From Streptosporangiaceae bacterium (GTDB lineage: Bacteria > Actinomycetota > Actinomycetes > Streptosporangiales > Streptosporangiaceae), in NCBI GenBank assembly GCA_030038295.1, contig JASHPF010000341.1, positions 1 to 40,045 of the forward strand: DNA of 40,045 nt. Reading direction: 5' to 3'. The notes beneath the pieces are model-generated. The model saw nothing but the letters and a program-made list of their open reading frames with translations. It ran no database searches and was not told the origin of the DNA. A program made the translations under genes and the position numbers. Shown here piece after piece: positions 17,447-26,229 of this stretch. Positions within the stretch are counted from its first letter, which is position 1, and each line of letters starts with the position of its first letter.

Positions 17447-17526
17447 CCAGAGGTCGCGGGTTCAAATCCCGCCCCCGCTACCAGGTCAGAGGCCTTCGGC
17501 AGACAGCCGGAGGCCTCTTGTGTCGG
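17447..17526 (+). repeat. Direct repeat, right copy (attR-like)
   Basis: ccagaggtcgcgggttcaaatcccgcccccgctaccaggtcagaggccttcggcagacagccggaggcctctt present in both copies; the 5' half of a tRNA is absent here. Confidence 0.93.
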
Positions 17527-17562
17527 CTCCGCTCCGTCCGCAGCGGCTGCGTGCCGTTCCGA

Positions 17563-18357
17563 TCAAGCCAGGCCAGCCCACAGGTACCGGACGCCGATGG
17601 CAACGACGAGGATGCCGATCAACCTTCGGATGAGCAGCTCAGGGATCCTGGACTGGATTCTGGCGCCGGTGTACGCGCCGGCGAGGCCGCCGACGCCGAG
17701 CGCGATCCCGGTCGGCCAGCTCGGAGCCACGTGCGCGTGCTGGTGGAGGGACAGGATCGTGAACGTGATCACTCCGGCGAGCGATGTCACAAAGGTGGCA
17801 GCCAATGCGGCCGGGGCGACCTCGGACGGTCTGCGGCCGGTTCCGATGAGCATCGGGGCGAGGATCGAGCCGCCGCCGATACCGTAAATCCCGCCGACGC
17901 AGCCCACCATCGCGGACAACGCGATCAGCCCAGAGGCCGGGATCGGGTGCCGACCGGCAGCTGACTTGTCGGCAGGCTGCGGGCGCGAGAGTGCGATCCA
18001 GCCGCCCAGCGGTGCCAGGACGGTACCCACCACCACGTCAAAGACTCGGGGACCCGGAATCAGTTCCACGCGGATGATCGAGCCCGCGATGACACCGGGC
18101 AGCGTCCCGCTGATGAGGACAAGCGTCAGACGGCCTCCGGTCTGGCCCTGGCGCCAGAATCGATAGATCGCTCCGGGCGTGGCCACCACGTTGTAGAGCA
18201 GGTTCGTGGGGGTGACCGCCGGGCTTGGCGTGCCCAGCACGCTCACTTGAAAAGGCAGCAGGAGCACCGCGCCGGAGATGCCCGCCGGACTCGCGACCAG
18301 GGCTATGACGAACGCGGCGACCAGGGCGACGGCCTCTGTCCAGCCAGTTCCGAGCAC
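17563..18357 (-). CDS. Sulfite exporter TauE/SafE family (TSUP) membrane protein
   Basis: SPAGISGAVLLLPFQ..GTPSPAVTPTNLLYNVVATPGAIYRF and GCVGGIYGIGGGSILAPMLI repeats. Confidence 0.88.
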   Translation of the reverse strand: MLGTGWTEAVALVAAFVIALVASPAGISGAVLLLPFQVSVLGTPSPAVTPTNLLYNVVATPGAIYRFWRQGQTGGRLTLVLISGTLPGVIAGSIIRVELIPGPRVFDVVVGTVLAPLGGWIALSRPQPADKSAAGRHPIPASGLIALSAMVGCVGGIYGIGGGSILAPMLIGTGRRPSEVAPAALAATFVTSLAGVITFTILSLHQHAHVAPSWPTGIALGVGGLAGAYTGARIQSRIPELLIRRLIGILVVAIGVRYLWAGLA

Positions 18358-18471
18358 CCGGCGACGCTACCTCGGCTGCGGGTACCAAATCGGTCAGTGG
18401 AGGACTAATTGCGCCGAGCAATCGAGACTGGCGGCGCGGCTGGAGTCAAGCAGGCCGAGTTGGTCGCCGGC

Positions 18472-18891
18472 TCACTGGCCCGATCGCCCCATGAGCTCAT
18501 CGGCCAGAGCAGCAACCCGCCGTTCAATCTCATCTCTGATTGGCCGAACATCTTCGAGGGCAAGTCCAGCCGGGTCTGGCAGCTCCCAGTCGATGTAGCG
18601 CTTGCCGGGATAGACGGGACACGCATCACCGCAGCCCATGGTGATGACGATGTCGGCGGCGTGCACGCTCTCGGTGCTGAGCCGCTTGGGGATCTCGCGC
18701 GAGATGTCGACACCGATTTCGGCCATGGCCTGGACCACCGCGGGGTTGAGCTGTCTCGCGGGCTCCGAACCGGCCGACGTGACGCGAACTCGGCCAGCAG
18801 TTGCGCGGTCGAGCAGCGCGGCGGCCATCTGGGACCGGCCCGCGTTGTGCGTGCAGACGAAGAGGACCTCGGGAACGTCCGGCATCGGCAT
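18472..18891 (-). CDS. arsC: Arsenate reductase, low-MW phosphatase type
   Basis: VLFVCTHNAGRSQMAAAL P-loop; ITMGCGDACPVYPGKRYIDWELPDP. Confidence 0.92.
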   Translation of the reverse strand: MPMPDVPEVLFVCTHNAGRSQMAAALLDRATAGRVRVTSAGSEPARQLNPAVVQAMAEIGVDISREIPKRLSTESVHAADIVITMGCGDACPVYPGKRYIDWELPDPAGLALEDVRPIRDEIERRVAALADELMGRSGQ

Positions 18892-18900
18892 GCCTCCGCG

Positions 18901-19620
18901 CTATCCGGCAAGCTGGGCTTGAGTGCGTGCGGCCGGCTGGTTGGCTCGTATCGGAACCACGACCACGGCGAGCACCGCGCCGAGGATGCCGCCGACGATC
19001 TGGGCGCCGATGAAGGCAGGGACCGAGCTGGGCGCGATGCCCGCGTAGGAGTTCGTGAGGCTGCGGCCGATGGTGACAGCCGGGTTCGCGAACGAGGTCG
19101 AGGCTGTGAACCAGTAGGCCGCGCCAATCCAGGCGCCGACTGCCCAGCTCGCGTGCTGCAGACGGCCCGTCCGCGCGAGGGTGACGATCACCAGGAGCAG
19201 ACCCGCGGTCGCGATGACCTCGCTGAGCAGCAGTGGCGTGCCCGCACGGTGGTGATGCGAGGGGCTGAGCACGGCCTGGCCGAACATGCCATCGGCCAGC
19301 GCCGCTCCGGCGATGGCGCCGGCGATCTGGCAGGCGATGACGGCGACGGCCTGGCCAATGCCGTAGCGGTGCACGGTGCGCCGGCCAAGCAGCCAGTCCG
19401 CTCCGGTGACGACGGGGTTGAACTGCGCGCCGCCGGCTGGCATCAGGATCAGGATGAGCACGGCCAGGCCCATTCCCGTGACGAGCGAGTTGATCAGCAG
19501 CCGCAGGGCAGCGTCGGCGGTGAGCTGGGTGGCCGCGATGCCCGAGCCGATGACGATGGCGGCCAGGAGGCACGTGCCGATGAATTCGGCGAGGAGCCGC
19601 CGGCCGACAGTGGAGTTCAC
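18901..19620 (-). CDS. MIP/aquaporin family channel
   Basis: LLAEFIGTCLL; AQFNPVVT and FANPAVT NPx motifs; located inside the ars operon. Confidence 0.88.
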   Translation of the reverse strand: MNSTVGRRLLAEFIGTCLLAAIVIGSGIAATQLTADAALRLLINSLVTGMGLAVLILILMPAGGAQFNPVVTGADWLLGRRTVHRYGIGQAVAVIACQIAGAIAGAALADGMFGQAVLSPSHHHRAGTPLLLSEVIATAGLLLVIVTLARTGRLQHASWAVGAWIGAAYWFTASTSFANPAVTIGRSLTNSYAGIAPSSVPAFIGAQIVGGILGAVLAVVVVPIRANQPAARTQAQLAG

Positions 19621-20435
19621 GCGGGCTTGACGGCGCGGACGATGGCCGAGTGGATGCCGGGGCGGGCCTCAGTGGTGAAGGTGACCGACGTATCGGTGAA
19701 GCCCGCAGCTGCCAGGCCGTCGAGGTATTCGCTGCGGGACAGCGCGCCCGCGATGCAGCCGACGTACGACCCGGCCGCGGCGCGATCGGCCGGGGTCAGC
19801 TGATCTTCGGCCACGACATCGGAGATGCCGATCCGGCCACCGGGGACCAGGACGCGGAACATCTCGGCAAGCACGGCGGCCTTGTCGACGGACAGGTTGA
19901 TCACGCAGTTCGAGATCACCACGTCGACCGAGGCGTCGGGCAGCGGTATGGCCTCGATGTCGCCCTTGAGGAACTCCACGTTCGCCGCGCCGGCCTTGGC
20001 GGCATTGGCGCGCGCCAGCGTGATCATGTCATCGGTCATATCGACGCCATAGGCGTATCCAGCGGGCCCGACCCGACGTGCGGACAGCAGCACGTCGATG
20101 CCGCCACCTGAGCCTAGGTCCAGGACGCGCTCTCCTTCGTGGAGGTCCGCGACGGCGATCGGGTTGCCGCAGCCCAGGCTGGCGAGGACCGCTTCCTCGG
20201 GTAGCCCGTCAGTCTCGCCCGCCCGGTAGAGCGGGCCGCCGAAGACGTCGGCGGTGTCCAGCGCTGCCGCCCCGGTTCCGCGGCACGAGCCCGAGTGAGA
20301 CGTTCCGCAGCAGCTCGCGCGGCGGCCCTGCTCGGGTTCCAGCACCGCCCGCGCGGCCGCACCGTAGCGGGCACGCACTTCCTCACGCAGGTCTGCGCTG
20401 GCCTGCTCAGGCACGGCTGGTACCCCCTCATGCAT
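19617..20435 (-). CDS. arsM: Arsenite S-adenosylmethionine methyltransferase
   Basis: LGCGNP, VLDLGSGGGIDVLLSARRVGPAGYAYGVDMTDDMI, SNCVINLSVDK; 4-bp overlap with the aquaporin gene. Confidence 0.92.
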   Translation of the reverse strand: MHEGVPAVPEQASADLREEVRARYGAAARAVLEPEQGRRASCCGTSHSGSCRGTGAAALDTADVFGGPLYRAGETDGLPEEAVLASLGCGNPIAVADLHEGERVLDLGSGGGIDVLLSARRVGPAGYAYGVDMTDDMITLARANAAKAGAANVEFLKGDIEAIPLPDASVDVVISNCVINLSVDKAAVLAEMFRVLVPGGRIGISDVVAEDQLTPADRAAAGSYVGCIAGALSRSEYLDGLAAAGFTDTSVTFTTEARPGIHSAIVRAVKPA

Positions 20436-20499
20436 AGATCACTGTCGATACGAACAGGATCGAGCACAGATAGACGATTGTCAATATGTGCCGCATACT
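20434..20499 (+). promoter_or_regulatory. arsR/arsM divergent promoter-operator
   Basis: Two related 18-mers (atagatcactgtcgatac 20434-20451; atagacgattgtcaatat 20470-20487); TAGACG (20471-20476) and CATACT (20494-20499), 17-bp spacer. Confidence 0.45.
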
Positions 20500-20505
20500 A
20501 GGCGC

Positions 20506-20874
20506 ATGAGCGTCGCCGTCACCAGCCAGTCGAGCCGCGAGCTGCCGCTCCTGGCCGATGAGTGCTGCACCCCGCTGCTGCGCGAGCCCCTGACCGCGAG
20601 CCAGGCTGCCGACCTGGCGCGCATCCTCAAGGCCCTGGCTGACCCGACGCGCCTGCGCCTGGTTTCGATAGTGGCCGCCCACGAAGGCACGGAGGCCTGC
20701 GTCTGCGAGCTGACGGACCCGCTCGGGCTCACGCAGCCGACCATCTCGCACCACCTCAAGATCCTGGTCGACGCCGGGATCTTCACCCGCGAGCAGCGAG
20801 GCAAGTGGGCCTACTACGCGCTCGTCCCGAGAGCCCTCGATGCCCTGTCGGCGGTCCTCAGCACAACCGCCTAG
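20506..20874 (+). CDS. arsR: ArsR-family regulator
   Basis: LKALADPTRLRLVSIVAAHEGTEACVCELTDPLGLTQPTISHHLKILVDAGIF; ATG at 20506 preferred over GTG 20488 because of the -10-like box. Confidence 0.9.
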   Translation: MSVAVTSQSSRELPLLADECCTPLLREPLTASQAADLARILKALADPTRLRLVSIVAAHEGTEACVCELTDPLGLTQPTISHHLKILVDAGIFTREQRGKWAYYALVPRALDALSAVLSTTA

Positions 20875-20888
20875 GCCGGGCAGTGTTG

Positions 20889-21581
20889 TCAAGCCTCGGA
20901 AACGGCACGGCCGCCGACAGGCCGGGAAGCGGTGGCCCGGCCGACGATGAGTGGCCGCACGATCGGCGGCATCCCGTGCCATGACCCTTCGCGCGCCTGG
21001 TCGAGCCTGAGCCCGCAGCTGACGATCAGCTCCGCGGTGGCGCGGTTGCACCGACAGCCGCGCGCAAAGCGACGCCACGGCCCGGCCAGCCGGTCCTGCC
21101 AGCGGGCTAGCGTCGGTGACTCGGAGCGCACGTGCTCGAGGAATAGCAGCTGGCCGCCAGGGCGCAACACCCTTGCGATCTCCCGCAGCGCAACGTCAGG
21201 GGCGTCGACGGTGCACAGAACGAGGGTCGAGACAACCGTGTCGACCGATCCATCGGGGAACGGCAAGCACTCCGCCGGCGCGTCAATCAGCCGCGTCCGG
21301 CGGCCGCTGCGCCGCAGTCTCTTCTCCAGCCGGGCGCGCATCGCGGCGTCTGGTTCGGCCAACACAAGCTCGTCGAGGTGGCCGGGGTAGTGCGGCAGGT
21401 TCAGGCCGGTGCCGCTGCCAATCTCAAGCGTGCACCCGCGTGCCCCGATGAGCAGCTGCTTTCGGTGAGCGCGCAATCCCGCTCGCTCAGCCACCCACAC
21501 GAAGGGGTCATACAGCAGGGCAAAAGCGCGCGCCCAGGCCGAGTCGCCCGCTGGTGTGCCGTGTGTGACGTGGTGCTCCAT
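20889..21581 (-). CDS. Class I SAM-dependent methyltransferase
   Basis: TLEIGSGTGLNLPHYP; DTVVSTLVLCTVDAPDVALREIARVLRPGGQLLFLEHV. Confidence 0.85.
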   Translation of the reverse strand: MEHHVTHGTPAGDSAWARAFALLYDPFVWVAERAGLRAHRKQLLIGARGCTLEIGSGTGLNLPHYPGHLDELVLAEPDAAMRARLEKRLRRSGRRTRLIDAPAECLPFPDGSVDTVVSTLVLCTVDAPDVALREIARVLRPGGQLLFLEHVRSESPTLARWQDRLAGPWRRFARGCRCNRATAELIVSCGLRLDQAREGSWHGMPPIVRPLIVGRATASRPVGGRAVSEA

Positions 21582-21665
21582 GCAGGCGACGGTACGGACC
21601 CGGACGCCTGGAGCGCATCGCTCGACCGGGCCATCGGACCAGAATGGCCCGTTCGGGTGATCGCC

Positions 21666-22706
21666 TCAGAGCAGGCCCAGCCGCGCGGCCTCAGCGACCG
21701 CGGCCGTCCGAGAACCCCGCCCGAGCTTGTTGCGGATGTTCGCGACGTGACGGTGCACGGTGTGCTGGCTCAAGACCAGCTGGTCGGCAATTTCCGGGTC
21801 GCTCAAGCCCTTCGCCACCAGGGCCAGCACCTCGCGCTCTCGGGCAGAGAGCAGCACCGCCGCAGGCTCGCCGGCCATGCGGGCCGGGGCTTCGGGCGCC
21901 AGCACCGTACGCAGCGCGCGCGCGACCGACTGCGTATCACCGGCCCACGGGAAATGCGCGCTCCCGGCGAGCGGAACCAGCGCCGCCCCGGGGATCGCCG
22001 CCGCGAGCTCGCGGCCGAGGTGGTAGGGAATCGCGCGGTCGCCCCGGCGGTGTACGACCAGCGTCGGGGCGCGCACCCGCGGCAGCTCTGCTCGAACGTC
22101 GTTGCGGTAGATGAGCTCCAGCAACGCCGCCGCGGTCTGCGGGCTCGCCGCCGCGCGCTGATGGCGTGCCAGCCGCTCCTCGGCGCCACTGTCGGTGTCG
22201 CCCAGGAAGATGTCGGCGAGCACGCGAGAACCCAGCCCCCAGTGCGAGCGCACGGTTGCGACGATCGCCTCGCGCACCTCAGGGGAGGTGATCGAGGATC
22301 CGTCGGCGTACGCGCCGTACAGCAGGAGACGATCTACCCGCTCGGGGAAGCGAGCTGCGAACGCGATCGCCGCGCAGCCGCCGGACGAACCCCCGACCAA
22401 CACGGCGTTTTCCAGCGCCAGCTCGTCGAGGACGGCGCCCAGCAACGCGACCTCACCGTCGATGGTCAGGTCATCGTCGCGCAGATCGCGATCAGACATC
22501 CCCACGCCGAGCCGGTCATATCGCACGAGGGTGTAGCCCTCGCCCACCGATTCCCACAGCCCCCGGAAGGTCTGGTCTGCCCAGTCAAGCTCCAGGTGAC
22601 TGACCCACCAGGCCGGCGCGACGAGCGGCGGCCCGGTGCCGGTCAGTGCGTAAGCGACACGACGACCCGCGAAGTGCAGAAACCGGATTTCCGCTCGGTG
22701 TGTCAT
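21666..22706 (-). CDS. Alpha/beta hydrolase fused to a C-terminal LuxR-type HTH
   Basis: VRYDRLGVGMSD; VGGSSGGCAA nucleophile elbow; SAREREVLALVAKGLSDPEIADQLVLSQHTVHRHVANIRNKLG. Confidence 0.88.
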   Translation of the reverse strand: MTHRAEIRFLHFAGRRVAYALTGTGPPLVAPAWWVSHLELDWADQTFRGLWESVGEGYTLVRYDRLGVGMSDRDLRDDDLTIDGEVALLGAVLDELALENAVLVGGSSGGCAAIAFAARFPERVDRLLLYGAYADGSSITSPEVREAIVATVRSHWGLGSRVLADIFLGDTDSGAEERLARHQRAAASPQTAAALLELIYRNDVRAELPRVRAPTLVVHRRGDRAIPYHLGRELAAAIPGAALVPLAGSAHFPWAGDTQSVARALRTVLAPEAPARMAGEPAAVLLSAREREVLALVAKGLSDPEIADQLVLSQHTVHRHVANIRNKLGRGSRTAAVAEAARLGLL

Positions 22707-22757
22707 CGATGCGACAGTACCTGCGCGCGGACCGCTTCGGCAGGAGCGGGAGGCTCG

Positions 22758-23331
22758 TCACTGCCCGGCGAATGCATCGGCCGCGGCCTGAATCCTGGCG
22801 ACATACTCCCGCCAGGTGGCTTCGTCGAAGGCGTTCTGATCGGGACCGCCCTGCCCGTCAATGAGCTCCCTGATGATGTCCGCGTGGCCGGCGTGCTGCG
22901 CCGTCTCGGCGACCATTCGAATGAGCAGAAGACCCAGGGTCGTCTCCCGCCGATCCGGGGGCCAGTGCGGTACCGACCCCGGCGCGTCCAGGTCGAGGCT
23001 GGCTATGACGCCATCGGCGTGGCTGCACGCTCGCCGGTAGAGATCGATGATGTACCCGCTGGACTCGTCGGGCTTGGCCCACATGTCGGCGCCGTCCCAG
23101 ATAGAGCCGTCCTCGATCCACGGGATGGTCTCGGGAGCAGGGTGGCCGAACGAGCCACCGAGGTATCCGTACTCGAGGCCGGCCAGGTGCTTCACCAGGC
23201 CGAGTAGGTTCGTGCCGGTCGGCGTCATCGGGCGGCGGCGGTCGTACTCGCTCAGGCCGTCGAGCTTGGACACCATCACGGCCCGGCCGGCCTGGAGCTT
23301 GTGGTGCAGCTCCGCTTTCAGGTCAGGCACG
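22758..23331 (-). CDS. DinB/DUF664 family protein
   Basis: VPDLKAELHHKLQAGRAVMVSKLDGLSEYDRRRPMTPTGTNLLGLVKHLAGLEYGYLG and AETAQHAGHADIIRELIDG; start estimated from similarity (track ORF runs to 23510). Confidence 0.8.
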
Positions 23332-23558
23332 ACGTTCCTCTCATCGAGAGCCCTGCGCCAACATACATTCCTGCCGCCCCGGAAGACTCCTGCCCGGGCG
23401 GATGACCAGGCCAGGGCCTCGGTGCTGCCCGTCAGGTCAGCTCGGTACCGCGCGTGGTCGCGTCGGGACCCCGCGGCGCTGCCGGTCTTGCTGCTGGCCA
23501 AACCAGCCACCTACGCTTCTTGCGTCGCGCCGCGAGGAAGATGTTCGGAGGGAAAATC

Positions 23559-25256
23559 ATGGCCGCAGCGGAGCCCTCCTATGCCACCCTGTGGCCGCTC
23601 GGCCGGTCCACGCAGCGCGGCAGGCGCGCCCAAGCCGGCCTGGAGGGGTTCTCCGGTGCCCGCATCGCCCTGGTGTGGGACCACCTCTTCAAGGGCGATG
23701 AGATCTTGCGTGCGTTCGAGGAACGACTCGGCGCCCAGTTTGCGGACGTCGAGTTCATTGATCACACGCATTTCGTCGGCGATTTCGGCGACGACTACTC
23801 CGGGTTCGACACCCTCCGAACCCAGCTCGCGCACGCGAAGGCGGACGCCGCGGTGGTGGCGGTCGGCGCGTGCGGACGCTGCACGGCTGGCGTGATGCGA
23901 GCGGTCGCAACCGCGGAGGAGGCGAACCTCCCCGCGGTGGGGGTCGTATCCAGCGGGTTCGAAGCGATGGCCCGCGCGATCGCGTCGATCTTCGGCGACG
24001 ACGATCCTCGTCTTGCGGTGTACCCGGGTTCGATCCAGACCGACACCGATGAGACGTTCCGGCACAAGGTCCGCGACGTAGTCCTCGATGAGGTCGAGGC
24101 CGCGTTGCGGCGGTCCAAGGGCGGCGTCGCGATCGAGGAAGTCGGGGTCGAGCCGGAACCGCGGGAGGTCGTCTTCGCCGGGTCCCTCGACGAGGTCCAG
24201 GAGCACTTCCTGGACCAAGGGTGGAGCGACGGCCTGCCGATCGTCCCGCCGACGCCCGACCGGGTCGACCGTTTTCTCGCGGCGACCCGCGAGGATCCCG
24301 ACGCCGTGCTGGGGTCGCTGCCGCCCGAGCTTCGGGAGATCAGCATCACGAACATCGCGGTGAACGGTGTCATGGCCGGGTGCCGGCCGGAATACATGCC
24401 GGTGCTCATCGCGGTGGCGCGCTGCCTCATGGATCCGCGTTTCCGGCTGGAGGACCTGACCTCGACGTTCGGCCTCGAGCCGCTGATCGTCGTCAGCGGC
24501 CGGGTTGTCGAGGCGCTCGACTTCAACGCTGGGACCGGGGCGATGCGGGTCGGCAGGCAGGCGAACGCCAGTGTCGGACGCTTCTTGCGGCTGCTGCTGC
24601 GAAACGTCGGCGGGCTGCGCATTCCGCCGGGAAGCAGCGACGCCGGAGCGATCGGGTACTCGTTCAACGTGGTGATGGCCGAGGACGAACCGTCGACGCG
24701 GGCGATCGGCTGGGATCCGTTCCGGGTCGATAACGGCTTCGCACTGCACGACAGCACCGCGAGCGTGCTCCTCGTGACGAACCACTCCGCGCCGATTTAT
24801 ACCGCCGGTGAGTCAGCCGAGGAGCACCTCGAGACGATCGCGCGCATCCTCGCGAACGCGATCGGCCCGTGGGCGTACACCGCTGCGGTTCACGGCGGGT
24901 TCAACCCGCTGCTGCTGTTGTCACCGAGCGTTGCCCGGGCGCTGCATGAGTTTGGTGTCGACAAGGACGGGATCCGCGCCTACCTCTACGAGCAGCTGCG
25001 GATCCGCGCGGACGTCACCGAGCGGTATGCGCATCAGGTAGGGCGGACCGACTTCAGCTTCGCGACGAGCATCGACGATCCGGTGCTGCGTGAATCGTGG
25101 GTCGCGTCACCCGATCCGGCGCGGCTCGTGCCGATGCTCATCGATCCCGACTGGACGAGCATCGTCGTAGGCGGAAACCCGGGCCGCAACCAGTCCCGTG
25201 CGTACGTGGGCAACCTCGTGGCGGGCCGACCGGTGACACACCGGATCGAGTTCTGA
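23559..25256 (+). CDS. UGSC-like thiol domain fused to a large conserved domain of unknown function
   Basis: VVAVGACGRCTAGVMRAVATAEEANLPAVGVVSSGF resembles the UGSC (seleno)protein motif with CGRC; C-terminal DQGWSDGLPIVPPTPDRVDRFL...AVNGVMAGCRPEYMPVLIA. Start could also be ATG 23541. Confidence 0.7.
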   Translation: MAAAEPSYATLWPLGRSTQRGRRAQAGLEGFSGARIALVWDHLFKGDEILRAFEERLGAQFADVEFIDHTHFVGDFGDDYSGFDTLRTQLAHAKADAAVVAVGACGRCTAGVMRAVATAEEANLPAVGVVSSGFEAMARAIASIFGDDDPRLAVYPGSIQTDTDETFRHKVRDVVLDEVEAALRRSKGGVAIEEVGVEPEPREVVFAGSLDEVQEHFLDQGWSDGLPIVPPTPDRVDRFLAATREDPDAVLGSLPPELREISITNIAVNGVMAGCRPEYMPVLIAVARCLMDPRFRLEDLTSTFGLEPLIVVSGRVVEALDFNAGTGAMRVGRQANASVGRFLRLLLRNVGGLRIPPGSSDAGAIGYSFNVVMAEDEPSTRAIGWDPFRVDNGFALHDSTASVLLVTNHSAPIYTAGESAEEHLETIARILANAIGPWAYTAAVHGGFNPLLLLSPSVARALHEFGVDKDGIRAYLYEQLRIRADVTERYAHQVGRTDFSFATSIDDPVLRESWVASPDPARLVPMLIDPDWTSIVVGGNPGRNQSRAYVGNLVAGRPVTHRIEF

Positions 25257-25284
25257 GCGCGATCGTCCGCCGGTGCGCCGTCAG

Positions 25285-25678
25285 CTACCCGGAGGCCTCC
25301 GCGCCCCGGGCCGTCCGGAAGCGCGCGGGCGCGATCGTCTGGTGGGCCTCCCGGCAGATCGTCGCCACCTCGTCCCAGTCGACGTCGCCGTCAAGGCGAA
25401 CCCCGATCCAGCCGCGGTGGCCGACGTAGGGCGGCCGGAAGAACCGATCTGGCTCCGTCCGGGCCAGCTCCTCCTGGACACCCTGCGGGGCCGCGCACCA
25501 CAGGTGCGGGAAGCCGTCGTCATGGTGCCCACTCGGCCACAGCATCACGAACTGGCGCCCGACAAAGAACGCGGGTGAGCCATGGCTCGATCGCTCCTCG
25601 CAGCCGGGCAGCGCCAGGCAGATGGCCCGGACCCGGTCTTCGATGCCGGACGGACCGGTGTCGCCCGAGGGTGGCCGC
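25285..25678 (-). CDS. MmcQ/YjbR-like protein
   Basis: IEDRVRAICLALPGCEERSSHGSPAFFVGRQFVMLW...RPPYVGHRGWIGVRLDGDVDWDEVATICREAHQTIAP; 5' end approximate (track ORF to 25833). Confidence 0.75.
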
Positions 25679-25739
25679 ACGCGGCCGATCCTACGCTGCG
25701 GGCGACCGGCCCGGCCGGGACGCACGTCGCCGCGCGCCG

Positions 25740-26129
25740 CTATCGGGCGAGACGTTGCAGCGGTGACGGATCGCCCACGGTCCACACGTGCCCGAACGGA
25801 TCGGTGAACCCGCCTTGCCGGTGCACGCCCCACGGACGCTGGTGCTCCCGGATCGGGTCCGCCGAGCCGTCCGCCCCCGCCGCCACCGCCCGCGCGACGA
25901 AGGTGTCCGGGTCGTCGCTGAACACCTCGACCCGTGCGCTGGTCGCGCCGAGCTCGGCCGGGCTGCCGAACCCGAAGGGCGTCGGCTCATGCAGAAAGAA
26001 CGCGGCGCCGTCGATCTCCAGGCCGGCCACGCTGCCGAGACTCCAGAGCAGGGTGGCGCCCAGCGCGCGCTGGTACCAGTCCACGGCGGCGGGCGTCGAC
26101 GAGACCGCCAGCATGACCGAGATGCGCAT
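25740..26129 (-). CDS. VOC/glyoxalase family protein
   Basis: MRISVMLAVSSTPAAVDWYQRALGATLLW...GRVEVFSDDPDTFVARAVAAGADGSADPI-type layout, ending GGFTDPFGHVWTVGD. Confidence 0.85.
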   Translation of the reverse strand: MRISVMLAVSSTPAAVDWYQRALGATLLWSLGSVAGLEIDGAAFFLHEPTPFGFGSPAELGATSARVEVFSDDPDTFVARAVAAGADGSADPIREHQRPWGVHRQGGFTDPFGHVWTVGDPSPLQRLAR

Positions 26130-26229
26130 GGGAGCACCTCCTGATGCGGGGAACGGGCGCGTCGTGGTCACTCTAAGCCGGCCGGCGTCCGCCGTGCGGG
26201 CTCGCCCGACCCGGTTTCATGGCGTGCCG

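Larger units (their letters stand above)
11394..17526. mobile_element. tRNA-fMet-integrated genomic island, apparently decayed
   Basis: Bounded by the 80-bp repeat; integrase remnant next to the left repeat; excisionase remnant inside. Confidence 0.85.

Noticed and set aside
17447-17481. Possible second tRNA gene at the right repeat
   Set aside because: Only the 3' half (T-arm and acceptor 3' strand) is present; the upstream sequence does not form a D-arm or 5' acceptor.
23871-23873. Selenocysteine at the UGSC-like motif
   Set aside because: The codon is TGC (Cys), not TGA, so no Sec insertion is implied.
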